A DNA stretch of 64,000 nucleotides, taken from contig JAEYON010000002.1 of the NCBI GenBank assembly GCA_023411645.1, positions 1 through 64,000 on the forward strand, given 5' to 3'. Position 1 is the stretch's first letter, and every line of letters starts with the position of its first letter. The notes under the pieces are model-generated. The model was not told where the DNA came from. It was given only the letters and a program-made list of their open reading frames with translations, and searched no databases. A program made the position numbers and the translations under genes. Shown here one piece after another: positions 36,368 to 44,960 of the stretch. This stretch comes from Bacillota bacterium (lineage in GTDB: Bacteria > Bacillota > Clostridia > Acetivibrionales > DTU013).

Positions 36368-36434
36368 TCTATTTTATCAGACTGTCTGAGGTATTTGAAG
36401 TGTGAAAAGAGAACGTGCCTGTCTGTTGCCCTAT

Positions 36435-38447
36435 TCAAAGTATTACTTTACCGTCCATGTATTCATTCCATAAGTTCTCGAACCAATTGTCCTCCTGAGG
36501 TATCGGTCTCACAGCCTTCCATTCAGTTCTGCAGCCGTGCTTGCCGTCGTCGCAGAGTAGCTCGATTTCGCAAACCATCCCTGATAATTCGCCACTGTCC
36601 AGTGAGTACCTGAATTCTTCAGGCAGGCTGTCTACCGGCAGCTCGCCATTTTCATCCTGGATCAGATAGGAGCCTCTGCTTCCGCCGCCCTTGTCCATGA
36701 ACTCCTTAATCGCATTCAGGTATACATACTGCGTAATCAGTATATCTCTGTTTAAAAACGCTCCGGACAATTCTCCGGCTGAAGCCGGTTTGGTTCGGTC
36801 AATAAAATGCTCCAGATCAGCTGCGCATTCCCGGATGCTGTCTGCAACTCCTTCCATCGTACGTATATGAGCTCCGGTTTTTGTCATTCTTGTTTGTAAG
36901 GCCTCTCTCATTGAAAGTATATTAGATTCACCGGAGCTTCCTGACAGAAGCCTTTGTGCCATATCAAGCCTACCTGTCACCTGATCCTTTACTTTAGCGC
37001 AAAATTCATCCGCATCCATCGGATCCTCTTTATAATTTTGAGCAATATACTGTGCCGCCCTAAGGCTTCCGACCTGGGTCGAATTCAGAGCGCTACCGCC
37101 GGGTCTGTATATTCCGAATACTCCGTTAACCTCGCCAACGGGGAAAAAGTGCTTTACGTTACTTTCCCACCATATGTTACCGGTAAGGCCTCCATTGTTG
37201 TGCTGTGCGCAGACGGCAATTTCAAGATACTCCTTTGTAATATCGATTCCGTTATTCATATAAAGGTGGATGGCAGGCCGGTTCATTTTCGCCAGTCTTT
37301 CAATCGGTGTACCAAACAATGCACCCGAATTTTTAAGATATTCCCTTGCTTCCACCCCAAGAAGCGAGAAATCAAGCTCGCCGTCTTTGCTTCCCCATTG
37401 CGGATTCCTCATAAAATCAAGAAATACCTTTCTTCCCTTTATCTGAGTCTCATTGTAAACCAGGATGTCTATGACTGATGAACCGAAATCCTTGATCTTT
37501 CTCGGGTCAAATGGCCATTGGTAGCCCTTGAGGAATATTGCATCCAGCATTTTCCCTGGCTCATCGAAGTATTCATTCAGGAATTCCTTCTCATCACTTC
37601 CGTCCGGGTTAGATGAAACATATCTTGGTATTACCTGCTGGTAAGTTCCTGACAAATTCCACCTGAACTTTGTTGAAGCGATCCCGTACTGTGATTCCGT
37701 CAGGTTTACCCCTTTTACACCTGCTTCAAAGGCAATACCGGACGCTCCGTTTTGACTTTCAGGATAGACGGAGGTTTTATACATACCCGCCGGTCCTCCC
37801 GTTGCAAATATCACATTTGTGCAGTTAAACAGCGTGAAACCCATGTTTCTATTATTCGGGTCATTTAGATCTAGAGCAATCAACCCTATGCACCTTGTCT
37901 CACCGGAAGTGCTTTTATCTGTAAGAATTCCGATTACCTGAAACCCATCAAATATCCTGATATTCTTCTTTTTTACCTGCTCCTCAAGCTTCTCGGTCAT
38001 AAACCTTGATGTAAGAGGTCCGGCTGAAGTTGCACGCTGCCTTGGGTCATGATCAGTTTTATATCCTACATATTCGCCATACCTGTTATGCGGGAACGGC
38101 ACACCTATATCAACCAGCTTGAAGAAAGAGCGAGCGGACAGGGCCGCTTCAACTAGTGCAATATCTCCGTGCATGCAGCCGCCTTCAAAATAGGTTTTTG
38201 CCATTTCCATCACTGAATCCTGTGTATCGCCGGACAGTGTCAGCTTATAATAGGTTTGCTTGTCCGAACCGGTGTTTCTGGAAGTACCCATACAAACACC
38301 TTCAGTGATTATGGCAATATCCGCCTGTCCGAGGTTGTATAGTGTATCAGCCGCATTGAATCCTGCCGCACCTGTTCCAACTATTGCTGTATTAACGCTG
38401 TAAACATCTATAATCATACCATTGATATTTAACACATCATTCTTCAT
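36435..38447 (-). CDS. FAD-dependent oxidoreductase, fumarate-reductase/aspartate-oxidase-like
   Basis: A 670-residue flavoprotein with an N-terminal FAD-binding motif (VGTGAAGFNAAD, near residues 23-34), the signature HDPRQRATSAGPLT, a mid-domain NVIFATGGPAGMYK and a C-terminal FAD segment (VGEVNGVFGIYRPGGSALNS). This places it with succinate dehydrogenase/fumarate reductase flavoproteins, but no heme, Fe-S partner subunit or Tat signal is visible. It is the last gene of a unit with LacI, an OYE-like protein and an SDR. I infer a reductase or dehydrogenase for a specific organic substrate, possibly sharing electrons with the OYE partner. The start at 38447 has AAGGAG upstream at long spacing. 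Confidence 0.8.
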   Translation of the reverse strand: MKNDVLNINGMIIDVYSVNTAIVGTGAAGFNAADTLYNLGQADIAIITEGVCMGTSRNTGSDKQTYYKLTLSGDTQDSVMEMAKTYFEGGCMHGDIALVEAALSARSFFKLVDIGVPFPHNRYGEYVGYKTDHDPRQRATSAGPLTSRFMTEKLEEQVKKKNIRIFDGFQVIGILTDKSTSGETRCIGLIALDLNDPNNRNMGFTLFNCTNVIFATGGPAGMYKTSVYPESQNGASGIAFEAGVKGVNLTESQYGIASTKFRWNLSGTYQQVIPRYVSSNPDGSDEKEFLNEYFDEPGKMLDAIFLKGYQWPFDPRKIKDFGSSVIDILVYNETQIKGRKVFLDFMRNPQWGSKDGELDFSLLGVEAREYLKNSGALFGTPIERLAKMNRPAIHLYMNNGIDITKEYLEIAVCAQHNNGGLTGNIWWESNVKHFFPVGEVNGVFGIYRPGGSALNSTQVGSLRAAQYIAQNYKEDPMDADEFCAKVKDQVTGRLDMAQRLLSGSSGESNILSMREALQTRMTKTGAHIRTMEGVADSIRECAADLEHFIDRTKPASAGELSGAFLNRDILITQYVYLNAIKEFMDKGGGSRGSYLIQDENGELPVDSLPEEFRYSLDSGELSGMVCEIELLCDDGKHGCRTEWKAVRPIPQEDNWFENLWNEYMDGKVIL

Positions 38448-38492
38448 AATTATCCCAATCACTCCTTTAATCCTCTCTGGTGCTGTGTGATT

Positions 38493-39269
38493 TCATAATC
38501 TGCGAATGTGAAAACCTCCGTCAACATTAATGACTTCACCGGTAGAATAGCTCAGCATATCGGAACAAAGTACCGATACCGCTTTCGCAATATCCTCCGG
38601 ATACCCCCATCTCTTGATCGGAGTAATCCCTCCGGCAATAAGGTTATCATATTTCTCCTTAACAGTTGCTGTCATATCGGTACTAATAATCCCGGGCCTG
38701 ATTTCATTTACCGCAATGCCGTATTCGGCAAGCCTGTCTGCAAAAAGCATTGTAATCATGCTGATTCCGGCTTTGGAAATACAGTATTCTCCTCTTTGCA
38801 CCGAAGAAGTATATGAAGACATGGATGCGATATTTACAATCCTGGGAGAAATACTCTTATTATTTTTCATCTGCTCAATCATAACGTTTGCTGCCATCTG
38901 CGTCATAAAAAATGTTCCTTTTAGGTTAATCCCTGTGACGAAATCGAAGCTTTCCTCAGTTGTGCTCAAAATATCCATCCTTTGTTTTGGCGCTACCCCG
39001 GCATTATTCACAAGCACATCCAACCGTCCGAATGTACTCAAAACACTCTCCACAGTATGCTTTCTGCCAGCAGCCGAGGTAATATCCGCCTTAATATATA
39101 AAAATGGAGCTCCCGTTTCCTTAACCCTTACATTGTTATTGGCTACTTTATCTTCATCCTGGACATCCATGACAGCTACCGCATACCCTTCGCCTGCCAG
39201 CTGTAACGCGATTCCATGGCCTATTCCCCTGGCTGCTCCTGTTATTAAGGCTACTTTTTTATCTATCAT
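38493..39269 (-). CDS. SDR-family NAD(P)-dependent oxidoreductase
   Basis: A 258-residue classical SDR: TGAARGIG (10-17), NNAG (88-91), Asn115, the active-site Ser near 149-151, and Tyr162-x3-Lys166 (EYCISK). It ends VINVDGGFHIRRL. Asp35 after the second strand (VAVMDVQ) favours NAD(H). The nearest described relatives are 3-oxoacyl-ACP or sugar/polyol dehydrogenases; the real substrate should be an alcohol or ketone intermediate of the pathway encoded by its neighbours. It lies 45 bases before the flavoprotein and 42 after the OYE-like gene. Confidence 0.88.
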   Translation of the reverse strand: MIDKKVALITGAARGIGHGIALQLAGEGYAVAVMDVQDEDKVANNNVRVKETGAPFLYIKADITSAAGRKHTVESVLSTFGRLDVLVNNAGVAPKQRMDILSTTEESFDFVTGINLKGTFFMTQMAANVMIEQMKNNKSISPRIVNIASMSSYTSSVQRGEYCISKAGISMITMLFADRLAEYGIAVNEIRPGIISTDMTATVKEKYDNLIAGGITPIKRWGYPEDIAKAVSVLCSDMLSYSTGEVINVDGGFHIRRL

Positions 39270-39311
39270 TTTCTCATTTCCCTTCCATTTACTTATTCAA
39301 ACCCGGTTCAC

Positions 39312-40643
39312 TTACTTCATGCAGTATTCCTTATAGATGGGGCCATATACCCCTGTATCCTTTATGACACAGCCGGTAGTTCCGCCAGCTCTCATTATTT
39401 CAGTACACTTGCCGCAAGTGATGCAGCACTTTTCCTTCTTCATTTCACTACATGCAAAGATGTCTCTTGCGAAATCAGGATATGCAAAAGACTCTCGCCC
39501 GAAGCCTATCAATGTGGCCCAATTGTTTTCAAGTGTTCCTGCGGCAAGATAAGGCGAAAATTGCCTTAACCAGCTGTATCCGGTTCCGACTACGGCCATA
39601 TCTGTAAAAGCTTTCTGTATCTCAGCGGCTCCGTTTATCATTCTCGCCACTCCAGCCATCGGATGCTCCTGCGGCTCATATCCGCCGATATCGTACGGCC
39701 TGTTCACGTGCGGATTGAAGTATGGCGTCCCCATAGTAATATTTATAAGCCTCACGCCTTTTTCGCGGAGGATTTTAATCAACTCCACGGGCTCTGTAAG
39801 GTCATATTTTTGGAAATCATTTTTATCTGTACCCCAGCCATATGGATATTCGATTCCATCGTAAATATTCATACGGGTTGTTATGATAAATCCATCACCC
39901 AGCCGCGACCTTATGCGATCTGTCACGTTACGCATAAAACGTGTACGCCCTTCGAAAGTCTCACCATAGCGGCCTTTTCTGGTATAGGCCGAGAGCAGCT
40001 CCGAATTCAGATATCTGTGGCATGCTTTTACGTCGACTCCCTGAAATCCTGCCTTCTTTGCAAGAACTGCCGCATTTTCAAATTGCTCTTCCAGCCTCTC
40101 CAGCTCATCGTCCGTAATTATGGACAGAGACTCGTCGTTAACGCCCTTGCTGCTCATAATTGGGTTATGACAAGCTATAACAGGCCTTGGCACGCCATCA
40201 GGTCTGCTGAATCTGCCGGAATGGGTAAGCTGCATTATACAAACCGGTTTAAAAGCATAACCGTATTCTGCAGCGGCATTGCTCATTATGCTTTCATAAA
40301 TTCTCTGAAAATCAGAAACATTATTTTCTGTGACCCAAAGCTGTCTGGGATTTGCTCTTCCCTCATGCACCACCGCTACCGCCTCGAACCATAAAAGTCC
40401 GGCGCCACCCTTCGCGAACCTTTCATACCTTCTTTTCGTCAGCTCTCCGGGACTTCCGTCCAATTCTCCGTCACAGCCTTCCATGGGATTAACGGCCAGT
40501 GAGTTAGGTATCGTCAGATTGTTAATTCTGACCGGCTTGCGTAAAGCTCCCAGGTCCTTTGAAAAGTGGATCTTTAAGTTGTTGCTTTCAGCATCTTTGA
40601 TGACATCTTCCAATTTAGTGTAATTAAATCTGTGAAAATCCAT
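39312..40643 (-). CDS. Old-Yellow-Enzyme-like NADH:flavin oxidoreductase with Fe-S motif but no FAD/NAD domain
   Basis: A 443-residue TIM-barrel flavoprotein: NSLAVNPMEGCDGE, IMQLTHSGRFSR, and the active-site segment VDVKACHRYLNSELLS where most relatives have HxAHGYL. Near the C-terminus KCCITCGKC plus Cys 11 residues later gives the Cx2Cx2Cx11C pattern that binds a 4Fe-4S cluster in dienoyl-CoA-reductase-type enzymes. Those enzymes continue with about 200-250 residues of FAD/NAD(P) domains, which are missing here. Electrons must therefore come from another protein; the flavoprotein two genes on is one candidate. An enoate or similar reduction is inferred. Ribosome binding site GGGATGG. Confidence 0.83.
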   Translation of the reverse strand: MDFHRFNYTKLEDVIKDAESNNLKIHFSKDLGALRKPVRINNLTIPNSLAVNPMEGCDGELDGSPGELTKRRYERFAKGGAGLLWFEAVAVVHEGRANPRQLWVTENNVSDFQRIYESIMSNAAAEYGYAFKPVCIMQLTHSGRFSRPDGVPRPVIACHNPIMSSKGVNDESLSIITDDELERLEEQFENAAVLAKKAGFQGVDVKACHRYLNSELLSAYTRKGRYGETFEGRTRFMRNVTDRIRSRLGDGFIITTRMNIYDGIEYPYGWGTDKNDFQKYDLTEPVELIKILREKGVRLINITMGTPYFNPHVNRPYDIGGYEPQEHPMAGVARMINGAAEIQKAFTDMAVVGTGYSWLRQFSPYLAAGTLENNWATLIGFGRESFAYPDFARDIFACSEMKKEKCCITCGKCTEIMRAGGTTGCVIKDTGVYGPIYKEYCMK

Positions 40644-40812
40644 GCTACCACCATCCCTTCATTTGTTCTGATTACCCCTGAACTCTTCCAGATGCATACT
40701 CGCCCATGAAGTTTTTACCATATGCTTACCAGGCTGTTTACCTCTCTTACCAGACGCCCTGTATCAATCGTCCTGATCTCTCCATCTGCAACAATTGCTC
40801 TTCGAGCTTAGC

Positions 40813-41805
40813 TTATGTTGTGCCCCTAACTATGATTTCATGCTGCATAACCATCTTTTTTTTCTTGAATTCCAGTTCTTTTTTACCTTCTATTATCATG
40901 CTCATTGCGTTGTATCCCATTTGATGCATGGGCAGACGGACAGTAGTCAGTGGCGGACAGGTAAGGCTGGCAATTGGAATATCATCAAACCCAACAATCG
41001 CTACATCCTTTGGGATTTGCAACCCAATTATCCATGCGGCAGATATAGCACCGACTGCCATCTGATCGTTTTGTGCAATGATAGCCGTAGGCCTTAACTC
41101 TTCCGGAAGACGCAGCAGCTTTTCGGCTGCTCTCTGCCCAGCTGTCTCTTTAAAGTTTTCTTCAATTACAAGCATGGGGTCATATGGGATTCCCCTATTC
41201 AGCAACGCCCGTTGATACCCCTTAAGTCTGTCTGTAGATATCATATATTCCAGCGGACCTGAAATAAGGCCGATTCTTTTGTGATTCCGTTCGAGAAGAA
41301 AGGTGGTAATATCATCAGCTGCCTGTACATTATCAACCTGACATGTACTAAAAGCAGTATTGTGGTTACCTATTACAACTACACTCGATAGATCCTCTTC
41401 TTCAACAGTATATCTGTCATCCTCTCTGCCGCTGCCGGAAAAGATGATGCCATCTACTCGCCTTTCATTCAGGTTTTTAAAGTAGAACCTTTCTTTAAAG
41501 ATATCGCGGTCAGTGTTACAAAGGATTACAGAATACTCGTTTTCACGGGCGCATTCGTCGACGCCTCTAACAATTTCCGTAAAATATGGATCTGATAGGT
41601 CAGGAATCAACACTCCAACTGTCTTGGATGCACCTGTCACGAGTCCCCGTGCGAGCGCGTTTGGTTTGTAATTGAGCTTCTTTGCGGCCAGAAGAACCTT
41701 CTTGCGGGTATCATCACTGGCATAACCCTTGTTGTTCAAGATATTAGATGCCGTTGACGTACTTACACAAGCGAGTCTGGCAACATCTTTAATACTGGCA
41801 GGCAT
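40813..41805 (-). CDS. LacI-family transcriptional repressor
   Basis: A 330-residue regulator: the N-terminal helix-turn-helix with hinge helix (SIKDVARLACVSTSTASNIL, then ALARGLVTGASKTVGVLIP) and a periplasmic-binding-protein-like effector domain (ISTDRLKGYQRALLNRGI, VGFDDIPIASLTCPPLTTV). The HTH recognition pattern and LARGL hinge fit operators with a central CG step, and two such sites flank its own promoter. It probably represses itself and the downstream OYE-SDR-flavoprotein genes (169-base gap, no clear separate promoter) until a sugar-like inducer binds. Ribosome binding site GGAGG. Confidence 0.92.
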   Translation of the reverse strand: MPASIKDVARLACVSTSTASNILNNKGYASDDTRKKVLLAAKKLNYKPNALARGLVTGASKTVGVLIPDLSDPYFTEIVRGVDECARENEYSVILCNTDRDIFKERFYFKNLNERRVDGIIFSGSGREDDRYTVEEEDLSSVVVIGNHNTAFSTCQVDNVQAADDITTFLLERNHKRIGLISGPLEYMISTDRLKGYQRALLNRGIPYDPMLVIEENFKETAGQRAAEKLLRLPEELRPTAIIAQNDQMAVGAISAAWIIGLQIPKDVAIVGFDDIPIASLTCPPLTTVRLPMHQMGYNAMSMIIEGKKELEFKKKKMVMQHEIIVRGTT

Positions 41806-41834
41806 CAGTGTCCTCCACCTTAACCGTGATAAGT

Positions 41835-41846
41835 AAAAACGTTTCG
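41835..41846. promoter_or_regulatory. LacI-type operator, downstream copy
   Basis: AAAACGTTTCGA, a near-palindrome centred on the ACGT step, lies between the predicted transcription start and the lacI-type start codon. It shares AAACGTTTCGAT with the upstream copy. Confidence 0.7.
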
Positions 41847-41905
41847 ATAAAAGTGCATGAAAATAGTAATATCAAGAATAAGCATGTTCACAACCCTGTA
41901 TTTCT

Positions 41906-41934
41906 AGTATATATAGCGTATTGTAATTTGTCAA
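41906..41934 (-). promoter_or_regulatory. Predicted promoter of the LacI-OYE-SDR-flavoprotein unit
   Basis: TTGACA (41934-41929) and TATACT (41911-41906) on the minus strand with an exact 17-base spacer. Operator-like sites lie on both sides. Confidence 0.8.
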
Positions 41935-41942
41935 TAGATTTG

Positions 41943-41956
41943 TTGAAACGTTTCGA
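41943..41956. promoter_or_regulatory. LacI-type operator, upstream copy
   Basis: TTGAAACGTTTCGA contains the perfect 10-base palindrome GAAACGTTTC at 41945-41954. It sits just upstream of the -35 box; its centre is 109 bases from that of the downstream copy, close to a whole number of helical turns. Confidence 0.75.
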
Positions 41957-41971
41957 TATAATAAAACTGCT

Positions 41972-42004
41972 ATATAAAAAAACTGCCGATAATTCGACAG
42001 TTTT
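41972..42004 (-). terminator. Terminator after the transglutaminase-like gene
   Basis: On the minus strand AAAACTGTCG and CGGCAGTTTT form a 10-bp stem (one G-T wobble) with a 6-base loop, followed by more T residues. It ends the transglutaminase transcript just before the LacI operator region. Confidence 0.88.
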
Positions 42005-42058
42005 CATCATAATACATAATATGTAGCATTGTTATAAAAAGGTTGCCTCTCACGTCGC

Positions 42059-42859
42059 TTAATATTCATACACCTTTGAGAAATTCTTTGCGCTTTTCTC
42101 CATCGTGTATTTCTTCTTTGCCGATTTCATTTGTGAATCATATGTTGTATCAACAATAATCCATTTTCCAGTATCGCTCATGTAGACTTCATTCCATGCA
42201 TGATACACGCTGCCTGTGGAGGTGCTGTAGCCTTTTACCAGTTTGGCAGGTATTCCAAGGCTTCTGAGCATTGCTGCAAAGGTCGAGGAGTAATCATAAC
42301 AAATCCCCTTCCTTTTTTCAAGTGTTTCATCAATATTCGGCAGATAAGCGTTATCAAGGGTTTTGAGTTTATCGTAATCGTATGAAATATTGCTTACAAT
42401 ATACTGATAAACTGCTTTAACCTTTTCTTTGTCGGTTTTCATACCCTTTGTAAGCTCTTTTGCCTTTTTGATTGCGTTCATTTCCTCGTTCCAGTTGATG
42501 TTCTGCACAGAGGCAAGATAGACTTTGTTAACATCATCCAGATCCAGGTTGATTGTTTGTGATTGGACATATTTATATTTGGTTCCGCTTATATTTTCAA
42601 GAACGCTTACCTTATATTCGCCCTCTCCGAACTGAAGAGGATAGTACTCTGCTGTTCCGTCGTTTCTCAGATCGTATGTAACCCTTTTTCCGCTTTTCTC
42701 AACCGTAACCTTAAGTTTGACATCAGAGTTGTAGCTAACGGCGACGACTCCCAATCCAATTTTCTCTGAGTCAACCACAGCGGTCACAGTTGCGTTGATC
42801 GGTAATATATTTAGTGATAGTATGATTACAATTATTAATGCACTTAAAAGCTTCCTCAT
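42059..42859 (-). CDS. Secreted transglutaminase-like (cysteine protease fold) protein
   Basis: A 266-residue exported protein: signal peptide (MRKLLSALIIVIILSLN, residues 1-17, cleavage soon after), a beta-rich domain of about 100 residues, then a transglutaminase-core domain with the Cys (KGICYDYSSTFAAML), His (VYHAWNEVYM) and Asp (WIIVDTTYD) triad. Such bacterial proteins cross-link, hydrolyse or process surface proteins or peptidoglycan-linked peptides. The start at 42859 has GGGGAGAG upstream and directly follows two c-di-GMP-I riboswitches, so expression should follow the motile/sessile switch. The gene stands alone, with its own promoter and terminator. Confidence 0.88.
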   Translation of the reverse strand: MRKLLSALIIVIILSLNILPINATVTAVVDSEKIGLGVVAVSYNSDVKLKVTVEKSGKRVTYDLRNDGTAEYYPLQFGEGEYKVSVLENISGTKYKYVQSQTINLDLDDVNKVYLASVQNINWNEEMNAIKKAKELTKGMKTDKEKVKAVYQYIVSNISYDYDKLKTLDNAYLPNIDETLEKRKGICYDYSSTFAAMLRSLGIPAKLVKGYSTSTGSVYHAWNEVYMSDTGKWIIVDTTYDSQMKSAKKKYTMEKSAKNFSKVYEY

Positions 42860-42871
42860 AAAACTCTCCCC

Positions 42872-42985
42872 TTCGGTAGCTGGCTGCCATACATCAGATT
42901 TGATTGTCAAATCCGGTGCAGATACTTTATCTGCATTCAGGCCCTCTAGCTTTGCGTCCCGGTCTTTCGTCCGGTTTGCCGTTTA
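42872..42985 (-). ncRNA. c-di-GMP-I (GEMM-I) riboswitch, gene-proximal copy
   Basis: The minus strand reads GGCAAACC, then GGACGAAAGACCGGGACGCA, AAGCTAGAGGGCCTGA, a variable hairpin (GCAGATAAAGTATCTGC), and ATGGCAGCCAGCTACCG. These are the conserved GEMM-I elements: the GAAA tetraloop, the GACGCAAAGC core and the GGC..GCCA receptor helix. The 3' edge is next to the GGGGAGAG ribosome binding site of the transglutaminase gene, which suggests translational control. No terminator follows. Confidence 0.92.
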
Positions 42986-43049
42986 TCGTGATTGAGTTGT
43001 CAGAGCTTTTCTGCGGCTTGTCCTACTTTTACCAAATAAAAAACTTTCC

Positions 43050-43146
43050 TTTCGGTAACTGGCTGCCATTTGCCGAATCCTCAAAGAATCCGGCAATTAG
43101 GCCCTGTAGCTTTGCGCCCCGGTCTTTCGGCCGGTTTGCCGCTTGT
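43050..43146 (-). ncRNA. c-di-GMP-I (GEMM-I) riboswitch, promoter-proximal copy
   Basis: A second aptamer with GGCAAACC, GGCCGAAAGACCGGGGCGCA, AAGCTACAGGGCCTAA, a hairpin made of GCCGGATTC/GATTCGGC, and ATGGCAGCCAGTTACCG. It is transcribed first. About 65 bases without a clear terminator stem separate the two aptamers. The copies differ mainly in the variable stem, so both look functional. Confidence 0.92.
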
Positions 43147-43189
43147 CGTTGAAAAGCTCAACTAAAATCTCTATTCAATATATACCAAC

Positions 43190-43218
43190 ATATTATCAGA
43201 ATACACGAATAAAATCAA
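43190..43218 (-). promoter_or_regulatory. Predicted promoter of the riboswitch-transglutaminase unit
   Basis: TTGATT (43218-43213) and TAATAT (43195-43190) on the minus strand, 17-base spacing. The first aptamer starts about 45 bases downstream. The rest of the 385-base gap is filled by the two riboswitches. Confidence 0.6.
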
Positions 43219-43244
43219 TATTTCTAATAAATAATGTCGAAATG

Positions 43245-44846
43245 TTAAAACTTCAAAAGGGAAACCTTCAAAACACCATCAATTTTACGTATTTCTTCTA
43301 ATTCAGCATTTCCGACATCCTGATCTACACTGACAAAGGATACCGCCTTTTCACCCTTTCTGTTCCTGCTCCACTGCATTGCGGCAATGTTTATACCCGC
43401 ACTTCCAAGGGTGGAACCAATACGTCCAATTATACCTGGCTTGTCGATATTTTGTATTGCAACGATATATGGGCTAGGCTCAAAGTCCAGCTTGTATCCG
43501 AAGAAATCAACGATTCTCATTTCCTCCTTGGCAAAGATGGTGCCCGAAACGCTCTGTGTGCCTTTCTTTGTGGTAAATGCCACCGTGATAAGGTTTGTAT
43601 ATTTATCCAGATGGGATCTCTTGCTTTCAACTAATTCAATACCCATGTTTTTGAGCATAAGCTCTGCATTGACATAATTGACCTTCTCCTTGATGATGGG
43701 ATCCAGGAAGCCCTTGAGTACAGACAGCGAAAACATTTTTGTTTCCTTGTCAGCCAGATCCCCGCTGTAAATGATCTCTATCTTCTGCACCGTTTCTTTC
43801 TCGCTTTGATAATAGATCTTTCCGAGCATTTCCGCCAGAGTGATATAAGGTCGAAGGCCGTTCAGATCCGGCTGCATATGCGGCATGTTTACAGCAGCGA
43901 CCATCTCGCCTGACAAAGCTGACCCAACCAGCTGTGCAACTGCAGTGCCAACGTTGTAATTCGCTTCTTTAGTTGATGCGCCCAGGTGAGGAGTAATTAT
44001 AACATTGTCAAAGTCCAAAAGAGGATTGACATAATCCTGTTCCTCGGGCTTCTTGTCATAATTCGGTTCGGGGTCAAGAACGTCGATTCCCGCGCCTGCC
44101 ACTATTCCGTTCTGAAGTGCTTCGATCAAAGCTTTTTCATTAACCAGCCCGCCTCTTGCAGCATTTACAATCCTGACTCCCTTGCGACATAGCTTCAATT
44201 CCTTTTCTCCAATCATTCCATAGGTTTCTGCTGTCTTCGGCGTATGAAGCGAGATCAGGTCGGACTGCTTGAGCAGATCTTCAAGCGTTTCACACTTTTC
44301 GACGCTCATTTTTTTGAATTTCTCGTCAGTGATGTAAGGGTCATATGCAATAACTCTCATGTTGGCTCCCCTCAGCTTCTTAGCAACAATGGAACCTATC
44401 CTGCCAAGGCCGATGATACCGACTGTCTTACCGTCTAGTTCATTACCAATGAAATTGCCTCTTCTGAAATCTCCCTTCCTGACTGCAGCATTTACCTGCG
44501 GTATATTTCTAAAAATGCTGTAAGCAAGACCGATAGCGAGCTCTGCGGCAGCCATGATATTGCTTTCGGGGGTGTTTACAACGATGATTCCCTTTTTTGT
44601 GCAGCTCTGTACATCTATATTGTCAATACCATTTCCGGCTCTGCCTGCCACCTTGAGGTTCACCGCTTTTTCAAGCAGCTCAGCATTTACCTTGGTCACA
44701 CTTCTGACGATGATCGCGTCATAATCCGCTATGATGTCAAGCAGCTCCTCATGGGAGATACCAAATCTTGTATCTACCTCAAATCCTTTATCTATTAAAT
44801 GTTGTATGCCCTCGTCTGCTATTCTTTCCGTAACAATTATTTTCAT
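43245..44846 (-). CDS. serA: D-3-phosphoglycerate dehydrogenase (long form with ASB and ACT domains)
   Basis: A 533-residue SerA. Catalytic domain: RAGNGIDNIDV near residue 70, NAD motif GLGRIG (146-151), the Arg in NAARGGLVNE, and the His in ITPHLGAST. An allosteric-substrate-binding region follows (about 320-455) and a C-terminal ACT domain (PGIIGRIGSTLGSAGINIAAM) gives serine feedback inhibition. It oxidises 3-phosphoglycerate, the first serine step. It follows the class V aminotransferase by 114 bases and is probably under the same glycine riboswitch. The start is ATG 44846 with GGAGGAA; the upstream extension to 44918 is rejected. Confidence 0.96.
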   Translation of the reverse strand: MKIIVTERIADEGIQHLIDKGFEVDTRFGISHEELLDIIADYDAIIVRSVTKVNAELLEKAVNLKVAGRAGNGIDNIDVQSCTKKGIIVVNTPESNIMAAAELAIGLAYSIFRNIPQVNAAVRKGDFRRGNFIGNELDGKTVGIIGLGRIGSIVAKKLRGANMRVIAYDPYITDEKFKKMSVEKCETLEDLLKQSDLISLHTPKTAETYGMIGEKELKLCRKGVRIVNAARGGLVNEKALIEALQNGIVAGAGIDVLDPEPNYDKKPEEQDYVNPLLDFDNVIITPHLGASTKEANYNVGTAVAQLVGSALSGEMVAAVNMPHMQPDLNGLRPYITLAEMLGKIYYQSEKETVQKIEIIYSGDLADKETKMFSLSVLKGFLDPIIKEKVNYVNAELMLKNMGIELVESKRSHLDKYTNLITVAFTTKKGTQSVSGTIFAKEEMRIVDFFGYKLDFEPSPYIVAIQNIDKPGIIGRIGSTLGSAGINIAAMQWSRNRKGEKAVSFVSVDQDVGNAELEEIRKIDGVLKVSLLKF

Positions 44847-44960
44847 TGTGTTCCTCCTATACGAACATAGTTTTATTTTTCCTGTACATATGATATTAAG
44901 CTTCCGTTTATGTTTCAAATCTCGTGTCGATGAGCGAAGCTGTGTCGGCCAAGCCTGTCC

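Noticed and set aside
39663..40394. Open frame of 243 codons opposite the OYE-like gene
   Set aside because: Antisense to a conserved enzyme gene, no upstream translation signal, and a composition typical of a shadow frame.
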